From positions 1 to 23,142 of the forward strand of contig CAKUHV010000017.1 of assembly GCA_934659445.1 (NCBI GenBank): 23,142 nt of DNA, given 5' to 3'. Under the pieces are notes generated by a model. That model was not told the origin of the DNA. It ran no database searches and worked only from the letters and a program-made list of their open reading frames with translations. Below are positions 1-6,450 of the stretch, in pieces. Origin of the DNA: an uncultured Oscillospiraceae bacterium. GTDB taxonomy: Bacteria > Bacillota > Clostridia > Oscillospirales > Oscillospiraceae. Both the position numbers and the translations under genes were made by a program. Position 1 is the stretch's first letter, and every line of letters begins with the position of its first letter.

Positions 1-252
1 GCGGGGCAGCCCTGCGGCCACCATATAGTCCGCCAAACCCTGGGTGGCCCGGCGCACTACGTAAAGGTTCATGCGGTTGGGTCCGGCCCCCAGTACCCCC
101 CGCAGGCCGCCGGTGCCGAACTCCAGATCCCGGTAAAACCGGTCGTAAAGCTCGTCCCTGTCCCGGACGGGGTCCAAAGACTCCAGCTCCCGGTGCAGGG
201 TCTCATCCTCCGCCTGATCCATCCAGCGGCGATAACACTCCATTGCATCCAT
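1..252 (-). CDS. Phospho-sugar mutase (phosphoglucomutase/phosphomannomutase family), N-terminal part
   Basis: Only the first 84 codons lie in the window; the reading frame is open to base 1 on the minus strand. The product would interconvert hexose 1- and 6-phosphates in the cytoplasm. The sequence shows the conserved N-terminal block RDLEFGTGGLRG (about residues 41-52) followed by GPNRMN, which is diagnostic of the bacterial alpha-phosphoglucomutase/phosphomannomutase family; the catalytic serine loop lies beyond the edge. The ATG at 252-250 was chosen because AGGAGGG sits about 6 bases upstream. The gene diverges from a phosphosugar-type sensor operon, and its product would link glucose-6-phosphate to glucose-1-phosphate, which fits the theme of the locus. 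Substrate choice (glucose or mannose) cannot be decided from this fragment. Confidence 0.9.
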   Translation of the reverse strand, partial: MDAMECYRRWMDQAEDETLHRELESLDPVRDRDELYDRFYRDLEFGTGGLRGVLGAGPNRMNLYVVRRATQGLADYMVAAGLPR

Positions 253-286
253 GCAGAACCCTCCTGCAAAAAATCACTTCTGCTTC

Positions 287-315
287 ATTAAAGCACAACC
301 TTTTCCCGCCGTCCA
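287..315 (-). promoter_or_regulatory. Candidate sigma-A promoter of the phospho-sugar mutase
   Basis: Read on the minus strand, TGGACG (315-310) and TTTAAT (292-287) are separated by 17 bases and lie about 35 bases upstream of the mutase start. The -35 matches four of six consensus bases and the -10 five of six. Confidence 0.5.
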
Positions 316-326
316 GAACAAATTGG

Positions 327-355
327 TTGCATTGGCCCCGGCGGATTGGTAAAAT
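327..355 (+). promoter_or_regulatory. Candidate promoter of the sensor operon
   Basis: TTGCAT (327-332) and TAAAAT (350-355) are spaced by 17 bases and lie 27 bases before the lipoprotein start. The hexamer ATTGGT occurs at 322-327 and again at 345-350, a 23-base period that overlaps both promoter boxes. This could be a direct-repeat site for the AraC-type regulator encoded in the operon, but that is conjecture. Confidence 0.5.
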
Positions 356-382
356 AAAGGCAGAACCAAAGGAGAGAGGGGG

Positions 383-1387
383 ATGACCGTGAGACGCATT
401 GTGCCGCTGCTGCTGGCGCTGGCGCTGCTGACCGGCTGTGCCCGCGCCGGGACCCAGGACGTGACCGGGCTGGCCCCGGAGGAGGGGGAGCGCCTTGTGA
501 TCTGCACCCCCCACAAGGAGAGCGTCTATGCCCCCCTGATCGAGGAGTTTGAGCAGCGCACCGGCATCTGGGTGCAGGTGGAGACCGGGGGCACCGCCAC
601 CCTGCTGGAGAGCATCGCCGCGGGAGAGAGCAGCGCCGACCTGATCTTCGGCGGCGGGGCCGACAGCCTGGACGCCTACAGCGGCTGCTTTGCCCCCTAC
701 ACCAGTCCCAACGCCGCCTGCATCGCCCCGGAGTACGATCTGGGACAGGGACAGTGGACCCCCTTCTCCGTGCTGACCACGGTGCTGATCTACAACACCA
801 AGCTGGTGCGGCAGAATCCGCCGGACAGCTGGCAGAGCCTGCTGGACCGGGGCTGGCGGGGGCGGGTGGCCTTTGCCGATCCGGGCAGCTCCGGCTCGGC
901 CTACACCGCCCTGTGTACCCTGCTCCAGGCTCTGGACGGCGGGGAGGACAAGGTGCTGACCGCCTTTGTGCGCAATCTGGATGGGCAGATCCTGCCCGAT
1001 TCCAGCGACGTGATCACCGCCGTGGCGGACGGCAGCTGCTACATCGGGGTCACGCTGGAGGAGACCGCCCGCAAGGCGGTGGCCGACGGACTGGACCTGG
1101 CGGTGGTGTATCCCAGAGAGGGCACCTGCGTGCTGCCCGACGGGGCGGCGGTGGTCGCCGGCTGCGCCCACCCGGACAACGCGGAGCGATTCATCGATTT
1201 CCTGCTGGAGCGGGAGACCCAGCAGCGGCTGATCACCAACTTCTTCCGGCGCAGTGTGCGGGCCGATCTGGCGGAGGACGGCCTGCCGGCGGCCCCCGCC
1301 CTGGACTACGATCTGGAGCGGGCAGACACCGGGCGGCAGCAGCTGCTGGAGCGCTGGCGGGAGCTGACCGGGGAGGGGACGCCATGA
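383..1387 (+). CDS. Lipoprotein solute-binding protein of the AfuA/HptA type, probable sensor subunit
   Basis: A 334-residue extracytoplasmic binding protein of the family usually annotated as iron(III) ABC transporter substrate-binding. A signal peptide ends in the lipobox LLTGC (Cys19), so it is a membrane-anchored lipoprotein. The mature part begins with a strand like the family's YSPH (here ICTPHKE, about residues 38-44), then a GGTATLLESI segment like the GTGELL phosphate-contact region, and DLIFGGGADSL. These resemble AfuA, which binds hexose phosphates, and HptA, which senses glucose-6-phosphate in S. aureus, rather than true ferric-binding proteins. The ATG at 383 follows GGAGAG at 371-376. 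The stop overlaps the histidine kinase start as ATGA, and no permease follows directly, so a sensing role is likely. The ligand is inferred, not proven. Confidence 0.85.
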   Translation: MTVRRIVPLLLALALLTGCARAGTQDVTGLAPEEGERLVICTPHKESVYAPLIEEFEQRTGIWVQVETGGTATLLESIAAGESSADLIFGGGADSLDAYSGCFAPYTSPNAACIAPEYDLGQGQWTPFSVLTTVLIYNTKLVRQNPPDSWQSLLDRGWRGRVAFADPGSSGSAYTALCTLLQALDGGEDKVLTAFVRNLDGQILPDSSDVITAVADGSCYIGVTLEETARKAVADGLDLAVVYPREGTCVLPDGAAVVAGCAHPDNAERFIDFLLERETQQRLITNFFRRSVRADLAEDGLPAAPALDYDLERADTGRQQLLERWRELTGEGTP

Positions 1388-3078
1388 TCCGAAATTGGGT
1401 AAGGCGGTCCTTCCGCAACCGCATCTTTCTGACGGTGCTGCTGGCGGCGCTGGTGCCCCTGCTGCTGTGCGACGTACTGATGACTCAGGTGATGATCGCC
1501 CGCAGCGAGCGGGATCTTGCCGCGGAGGCCCGGCAGGAGATGGACCAGCTGGAGGGGCGGCTGGACGGGCTGCTGGAGCAGTGCGTGGCCGCGGCAGACC
1601 GGCTGGCGGGCAGCACCGTGACCCGTTCGGCCCTGCGCCGGGGCGGGGACGACTCCCGCATCCTGTATCAGCTGCTGTACCGGGACACGGTGGCCCTGCG
1701 GGACTACGCCGACTTTGAGATCTACGACGGGGCGGGGAAATGCCTTTATACCACCGCCTCCGCCCTGCCCGCCGACCGCAGCGGGGACTGGGGGGTGCTG
1801 CGGGCCGCCCGGCAGGGGACAGGCACCGTCCTGCGGGCGGAGAGCGGCGGCCTGACCGGGGCGCGCACCATCACCACCCGGGAGGGGGAGGTACTGGGCT
1901 ATGCGGTGTTCCGCATGACCGGCGGCAACTTCGATGCCCTGTTTGCCCCGGGCCTGCGGCCGTCGGACGACGTGCTGCTGGTGGACCCCACCTGGCGCAT
2001 GGTGTACTGCACCCAGTCGGCCCACGCCCAGGACACCCTGTCCGCCTTGCGCGCCCAGCTGCTGTCCGGCCAGCCCCTGACCGGGGGCGAGACGGACTGC
2101 GGCTACTACGTTTCCTCCGGCGCACAGACGGGGCTGTTCCTGATCCTGCAGCAGCCCAGGACCTATACCGCCCAGGTGGTGCGCTCCATCTATTTTGTGG
2201 CCGGGGTGATGGGGCTGCTGTGCCTGGGTCTGTGTCTGGTGTGCGCCTGGTGGCTCAGCCGCCACCTGTCCGAGCCGGTGGGCGAGCTGGACGCGGCCAT
2301 GGGCCGGGTGGAGAGGGGCGACTACGACGTGCGTATCCGCAGCACCCGGCAGGACGAGATGGGCCGTCTGGCCGCCAGCTTTGACCGCATGACCCAGGAG
2401 TATCAGCAGAATCTGGCCCGCAGCGTACAGCGGGAGCGGGAGCTGAACGAGACCCGCCTGCGTATGCTCCAGTCCCAGCTGAACCCCCACTTCCTGTACA
2501 ATACCCTGGACTGTATGAAATGGCTGGGGGTGACCCACGGGGTGGTCCAGGTGGCCACTCTGGCCACCGATCTGGCCGCCCTGCTGCGGGCGGGGATCTC
2601 CGGCAGCGAGCGCATCACCCTGGAGGAGGAGCTGGAGCTGATCCGGCGCTATCTGGACATTCAGGAGATCCGCTTCGGCGACCGGTTCGTGTGCGAGATC
2701 GACGTGGACGAGCGGTTTCAGCACTGCGTGGTGCCCAAGCTGGTACTGCAGCCTCTTGTGGAGAACGCCATCATCCACGGCGTGGCCGACAGCGACGAGG
2801 GGTTTATCAAGCTGTGGGCGGAGCAGCAGGGGGACGACCTGCTGCTGATGGTGTCTGACAACGGGGGCGGCATTCCGGAGGACGTGCTGCGCCGCCTGAA
2901 CGGGCACGAGACCATCCCCGGGAGTCACCTGGGGCTGAACAATGTAGACCGCATCGTGCGTCTGTCCTATGGAGAGAGCTATGGGCTGACCGCCCGGGTG
3001 ACGGAGCAGGGCAGTCTGGTGTGTCTGCGCCTGCCCATACAGAGGGGGGAGAATCATGCTGAAGATACTGATCGTTGA
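1384..3078 (+). CDS. Sensor histidine kinase, YesM/HptS-like, with HAMP and HisKA_7TM-less His_kinase domains
   Basis: A 564-residue membrane kinase. A first membrane segment lies at about residues 14-36, an extracellular sensing domain of about 230 residues follows, then a second membrane segment at about 268-292 and a HAMP linker. The phosphoacceptor motif NPHFLYN has His369, and the ATP site shows the N box NAIIHG (Asn461), SDNGGGIP (Asp492) and a GSHLGLNN G2 box (513-519). This is the LytS/YesM type of kinase. It starts within the stop codon of the binding lipoprotein and overlaps the regulator by 23 bases, so the three products are probably made together. By analogy with HptA-HptS, the liganded lipoprotein would contact the extracellular domain. 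The reading frame stays open far upstream (to 754), but that stretch is the lipoprotein gene in another frame. Confidence 0.93.
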   Translation: MIRNWVRRSFRNRIFLTVLLAALVPLLLCDVLMTQVMIARSERDLAAEARQEMDQLEGRLDGLLEQCVAAADRLAGSTVTRSALRRGGDDSRILYQLLYRDTVALRDYADFEIYDGAGKCLYTTASALPADRSGDWGVLRAARQGTGTVLRAESGGLTGARTITTREGEVLGYAVFRMTGGNFDALFAPGLRPSDDVLLVDPTWRMVYCTQSAHAQDTLSALRAQLLSGQPLTGGETDCGYYVSSGAQTGLFLILQQPRTYTAQVVRSIYFVAGVMGLLCLGLCLVCAWWLSRHLSEPVGELDAAMGRVERGDYDVRIRSTRQDEMGRLAASFDRMTQEYQQNLARSVQRERELNETRLRMLQSQLNPHFLYNTLDCMKWLGVTHGVVQVATLATDLAALLRAGISGSERITLEEELELIRRYLDIQEIRFGDRFVCEIDVDERFQHCVVPKLVLQPLVENAIIHGVADSDEGFIKLWAEQQGDDLLLMVSDNGGGIPEDVLRRLNGHETIPGSHLGLNNVDRIVRLSYGESYGLTARVTEQGSLVCLRLPIQRGENHAEDTDR

Positions 3079-3802
3079 CGATGAGGAGGTAGTCCGCCAG
3101 GGCATCCGTCTGGGGGTGGACTGGGACGGGCTGGGCTGCACAGTGGTGGGAGAGGCCGCCAACGGCGAGGAGGGACTGGCCGCCGCCCGGCAGTACGCCC
3201 CCGAGCTGATCATCACCGACGTGCGTATGCCCCGGATGGACGGCATCGAGATGATGCAGCGCCTGCGGGAGGAGGGCTGCGCCGCCCATGTGATCGTACT
3301 GACCGCCTATAACGAGTTTGACTACGCCCGGTCCGCCCTGCGCTTCGGGGCGGCGGATTATCTGCTCAAGCCCTTCCGGGATCAGGAGCTGGCGGCCGCC
3401 ATTCTCCGGGTGCGGCAGAGCCTGAACGACCGGGGGGCGGCCCCCGGGGCCCAGCTGCCCCGGCTGCCCGGCGGGGACAAGAGCAAATACGTGCAGCGCA
3501 CCCTGGAATATGTGGCCGGGCACTACGGCGACACCGACATTAACATCACCACCATCGCCCGCTCCATCGGCATCACCGAGGGGCACCTGAGCCATGTGTT
3601 CAAGAAGGAGACGGGCTATACCGTGCTGAACTACCTGACCCAGTACCGGGTCAGCATGGCCTGCCGCCTGCTCAGCGGCGGGGAGCACAGGGTGTATGAG
3701 GTGGCGGAGAAGGTGGGCTACCGGGATGTGACCTATTTCGGCTCCACCTTCAAAAAATTCACCGGTCTGTCCCCCACGGAGTATCAGGACCGCAGGGAGT
3801 GA
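3056..3802 (+). CDS. Response regulator with AraC-type DNA-binding domain (YesN/HptR-like)
   Basis: A 248-residue cytoplasmic transcription regulator. The receiver domain (about 1-120) has the acidic pair DDEE at 8-11, phosphoacceptor Asp55 (ITDVRMPRMDG), Thr83 and Lys105. The C-terminal 100 residues form an AraC/XylS double helix-turn-helix, with the typical IARSIGITEGHLSHVFKK and VAEKVGYRDVTYFGSTFKKF signatures (each split over two helices). A GGGGGGAG ribosome site precedes the ATG, which lies inside the end of the kinase gene. The protein is shorter than many YesN regulators because the linker between domains is brief. A likely target is the transport operon beginning about 165 bases downstream, whose promoter has a good -10 but a poor -35. 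Confidence 0.95.
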   Translation: MLKILIVDDEEVVRQGIRLGVDWDGLGCTVVGEAANGEEGLAAARQYAPELIITDVRMPRMDGIEMMQRLREEGCAAHVIVLTAYNEFDYARSALRFGAADYLLKPFRDQELAAAILRVRQSLNDRGAAPGAQLPRLPGGDKSKYVQRTLEYVAGHYGDTDINITTIARSIGITEGHLSHVFKKETGYTVLNYLTQYRVSMACRLLSGGEHRVYEVAEKVGYRDVTYFGSTFKKFTGLSPTEYQDRRE

Positions 3803-3812
3803 AATACTGCAC

Positions 3813-3851
3813 AAAAACCGCCGGGCATCTTTGGATGCGCCGGTGGTTTTT
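3813..3851 (+). terminator. Intrinsic terminator after the sensor operon
   Basis: The 5' arm AAAAACCGCCGG plus GCATC pairs with GATGC and GCCGGTGGTTTTT, giving 17 pairs with one bulged G and a TTTG loop, and it ends in five T. It closes the sensor operon just after the regulator stop. Confidence 0.85.
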
Positions 3852-3886
3852 CACAGGATTTTCGGGATAATCGCAGTCTTGTCCCG

Positions 3887-3915
3887 TTCCGCTGGCGGCC
3901 GCCGGCCGGTATAAT
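3887..3915 (+). promoter_or_regulatory. Promoter of the transport operon, perfect -10 with weak -35
   Basis: TATAAT at 3910-3915 is a perfect -10 box. At the 17-base position the -35 is only TTCCGC (3887-3892), and a better TTGTCC at 3879-3884 is too far (25 bases). A strong -10 with a defective -35 is typical of activator-dependent promoters. A GC palindrome (GGCGGCCGCC, about 3895-3904) lies between the boxes. Confidence 0.6.
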
Positions 3916-3969
3916 AGGACTATGAGCCGGTCTGCCCGGCCATAAATCTGATCTTTAAGGAGAATGAAC

Positions 3970-5238
3970 ATGAAAAGGAAGCTCTTTGCCCTTGTGCTCG
4001 CCTGCGCCATGGTCCTGAGCCTTGCCGCTTGCGGCAAGAAGGATGAGCCCAGCACCTCCGGCAGCGCCTCCTCCGGCTCTGCCAGCCAGACCGAGAAGGA
4101 CTACTCCGGCTACACCATCCGCATCTACTCCAACTCCAACTCCACCGAGCGCGCCACCTGGCTGGTCCAGGAGGCCAAGGACGCCGGCTTTACCATCAGC
4201 ATCGACGATAACTCTGTCATCTCCGGCGACACCGCCGCTATCCAGGCCGCCAACGAGAACAAGGACGGCGACATCATCTTCGGCCTGAACGAGACCCGCT
4301 GGAGCCAGATCGTCAACGGCGAGTACGAGAACCTGAAGCTGGTGGACTGGACCCCCACCTGGGCTGACGAGGTGGGCGAGTATGCCTATCCCGGCGCCGC
4401 CTACGGTCTGGTCATCCAGAACGTGCTGATGCTGTACCGCAACGACGAACTGGGCACCAACGGCGAGAAGCTGCACTTCCAGCACTGGGCCGACATCGTC
4501 AACTGCGGCTACTCCTGGTACCGCCAGAACAAGGTGGGCGGCACCACCAACGCCAACATCAACTCCGCCATGCTGTACGCCTTTGTGGATCCCGCCTCCC
4601 CCGCCGGCGGCATCTCCACCGACGGCTGGAAGGCCCTGTGGAAGTACTGCGCCGACGGCAAGTACTCCTCTGACGACACCTATAAGTACGGCTTCGACCC
4701 CCTGAACAAGGGCGACGTGGCTGTGTCCACCTTCTACTCCTCCTCTCTGTACGGCAAGATCGACGCCGCTGCCGAGAGCTCCGAGCACCCCCTGAAGGGC
4801 GCCATGGAGCCCGAGAACTGGGCCCTGGTGGACATCGATGACGGCACCTATTACATCGCCGAGTACATCGGCATCCTGGATAAGGCCGGCCGCTCCGACG
4901 AGGAGACCGAGGCCGTGAAGGCCTTCGCCGAGTGGTTCGGCTCCGCCGACACCCAGGCCGCCTGGGGCGAGGAGTTCGACTCCTATCCCTGCAACACTGC
5001 CGCCGCCAACATCCTGTACCCCGACGGCATCCCCGCCATCTACACCCTGAAGAACTTCGCCCTGTCCAAGGTAGAGGGCACCGACATGACCTACGCCGAG
5101 TATGTGGCCGCCCACTCCAGCGAGTGGACCAACATCATGACCAACCTGGGCTTCTACTGGGCCGACGCCTCCGCCGCCGTGGCGGAGCCCGACTGGGATA
5201 ATCTGGACTGGGCCACCCTGACCCAGGCCGCCAAGTAA
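3970..5238 (+). CDS. ABC transporter substrate-binding lipoprotein (Fe(III)/phosphosugar-type cluster)
   Basis: A 422-residue extracellular binding protein. The signal peptide MKRKLFALVL... ends in the lipobox LSLAAC with Cys21, followed by a Ser/Gly-rich tether (about residues 25-40). The mature domain begins YTIRIYSNSN and has the family segment DGDIIFGLNETRW, which resembles extracellular solute-binding proteins of the AfuA/FbpA cluster. The start at 3970 was preferred over an in-frame ATG at 3964 because GGAG at 3959-3962 is then 7 bases away instead of touching the start codon. Codon use is extremely biased (AAC, GAC, TCC, AAG nearly always), more than in neighbouring genes, suggesting high expression. 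It heads the operon with the ATPase and permease, so it is the substrate receptor of the importer. A hexose phosphate is my inferred ligand. Confidence 0.9.
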   Translation: MKRKLFALVLACAMVLSLAACGKKDEPSTSGSASSGSASQTEKDYSGYTIRIYSNSNSTERATWLVQEAKDAGFTISIDDNSVISGDTAAIQAANENKDGDIIFGLNETRWSQIVNGEYENLKLVDWTPTWADEVGEYAYPGAAYGLVIQNVLMLYRNDELGTNGEKLHFQHWADIVNCGYSWYRQNKVGGTTNANINSAMLYAFVDPASPAGGISTDGWKALWKYCADGKYSSDDTYKYGFDPLNKGDVAVSTFYSSSLYGKIDAAAESSEHPLKGAMEPENWALVDIDDGTYYIAEYIGILDKAGRSDEETEAVKAFAEWFGSADTQAAWGEEFDSYPCNTAAANILYPDGIPAIYTLKNFALSKVEGTDMTYAEYVAAHSSEWTNIMTNLGFYWADASAAVAEPDWDNLDWATLTQAAK

Positions 5239-5255
5239 GACCAAGCCGCTGCGCA

Positions 5256-5278
5256 CCCCGCGAAAAGGCTCAGCGGGG
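5256..5278 (+). other. Short stem after the binding-protein gene
   Basis: CCCCGC (5256-5261) can pair with GCGGGG (5273-5278) across an 11-base loop. It is a weak stem and might form part of a larger 3'-end structure with the two hairpins that follow. Confidence 0.3.
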
Positions 5279-5292
5279 GCAGACGGTACATC

Positions 5293-5330
5293 TCGGGCGA
5301 GCCGGTCTCCCGGCTCGCCCGATCCTTTTC
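5293..5330 (+). terminator. Hairpin with 13-bp perfect stem, probable partial terminator or mRNA 3' stabiliser
   Basis: Arms 5293-5305 and 5310-5322 pair perfectly around a TCTC loop; TCCTTTTC follows. It lies between the binding protein and the ATPase of the same operon. This is where importer operons often stop or protect most transcripts, so that more receptor than transporter is made. Confidence 0.65.
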
Positions 5331-5340
5331 GGCGAAAGGA

Positions 5341-5393
5341 CCGGTTTGCTTTCGTATCTCCGTTTTAAGGGCGGAGATACGAAAACAAACCGG
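5341..5393 (+). repeat. Long inverted repeat (22-base arms, one mismatch) in the operon spacer
   Basis: Arm 5341-5362 and arm 5372-5393 are complementary at 21 of 22 positions, with a 9-base loop (TTTTAAGGG). The structure ends 11 bases before the AAGGAG of the ATPase gene. There is no T run after it, so it is not an ordinary terminator. An mRNA processing or stability hairpin, or a regulator-binding palindrome, are both possible. Confidence 0.75.
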
Positions 5394-5418
5394 ATATTGA
5401 AAAGAAGGAGAGGGAATT

Positions 5419-6450
5419 ATGATCCGCCTGAATAACATTGTTGTAAAGTTCGGAGATTTTACGGCCCTGCACGGCATCAATGTCCATGTAAAGGAGGGGG
5501 AGTTCTTCACCTTCCTGGGCCCCTCCGGCTGCGGAAAGACCACCACCCTGCGCACCATTACCGGGTTTATTGAGCCCGCTGAGGGCACCGTTGTGGTGAA
5601 GGACCGGGACATCACCCATGTGCCCATCGAGGACCGCAGCATCGGTATCGTCTTCCAGAGCTACGCCCTGTTCCCCACCATGACGGTGTATGACAACATC
5701 GCCTTCGGCCTGAAGGTGAAAAAGGTCAAAAAGTCGGAGATCGACCAGAAGGTGCGGGAAATCGCCAGGAAGGTGGACCTGTCCGACGAGCAGCTGGCCA
5801 AGGCCGTGTCCCAGCTGTCCGGCGGACAGCAGCAGCGGGTGGCCATCGCCCGGGCCCTGGTCACCGGCCCGGCCATCATCTGCATGGACGAGCCGCTTTC
5901 CAACCTGGACGCCAAGCTGCGGGTGCAGCTGCGCAACGAGCTGAAGAAGATGCAGAAGGACTTCGGCATCACCACCATCTACGTCACCCACGACCAGGAG
6001 GAGGCCCTGACCCTGTCCGACCGCATCGCCGTGTTCAACAAGGGCGTGATCGAGCAGATCGGCACCCCCAACGAGGTGTACAACCACTCCGCCACTGAAT
6101 TCGTCTGCAACTTCATCGGCGACATCAACCGCCTGAACGACGAGACGGTGGCCGCCCTGAAGGGGGCCGGGGCCGCCGTGGACGAGAAAAAGCACAACTA
6201 CATCCGTCTGGAGCGGCTGCACGTAAACGTCTCCCCCCGGGAGGGAGAGCTGCCCCTGGAGGGCACGGTGGAGAGCTGCGAGTACTACGGCCTGTATATC
6301 AAGTACTACATCCATGTGGGCTCCCAGACCCTGAAGGTCATTGAGAAGAACGACGGCGTGAACATCTACGATCCCGGCCAGCAGGTCAGGGTGATCATCA
6401 ACCCGTCCGACATCATGGCCTATGATGCCCCGGCGGAGGAGGTGCGGTAA
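5419..6450 (+). CDS. ABC transporter ATP-binding protein (AfuC/FbpC/PotA-like, with TOBE domain)
   Basis: A 343-residue cytoplasmic ATPase that powers the importer. Visible motifs: Walker A GPSGCGKTT (34-42), Q-loop Gln80 in VFQSYALFP, signature LSGGQQQR (133-140), Walker B IICMDEP (153-159) with Glu158, D-loop SNLD and H-loop His191 (YVTHDQEEA). The last 70 or so residues form a TOBE-type regulatory domain, as in the CysA/PotA/FbpC subfamily. AAGGAG at 5405-5410 precedes the ATG by 8 bases. Its stop shares a base with the permease start (TAATG), showing tight coupling. Automatic annotation would probably say iron(III) or spermidine/putrescine import; the neighbours favour a phosphorylated sugar. 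Confidence 0.95.
   Translation: MIRLNNIVVKFGDFTALHGINVHVKEGEFFTFLGPSGCGKTTTLRTITGFIEPAEGTVVVKDRDITHVPIEDRSIGIVFQSYALFPTMTVYDNIAFGLKVKKVKKSEIDQKVREIARKVDLSDEQLAKAVSQLSGGQQQRVAIARALVTGPAIICMDEPLSNLDAKLRVQLRNELKKMQKDFGITTIYVTHDQEEALTLSDRIAVFNKGVIEQIGTPNEVYNHSATEFVCNFIGDINRLNDETVAALKGAGAAVDEKKHNYIRLERLHVNVSPREGELPLEGTVESCEYYGLYIKYYIHVGSQTLKVIEKNDGVNIYDPGQQVRVIINPSDIMAYDAPAEEVR

Noticed and set aside
754..1383. Long upstream extension of the kinase reading frame (774 residues in total)
   Set aside because: It overlaps the well-supported lipoprotein gene in another frame, its amino-acid content is Gly/Arg/Ala-rich noise, and the kinase has a coupled ATGA start at 1384.
3964..3969. Start of the transport binding protein at 3964
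   Set aside because: The ribosome site would touch the start codon; the ATG at 3970 gives a normal 7-base spacing and a normal signal peptide.
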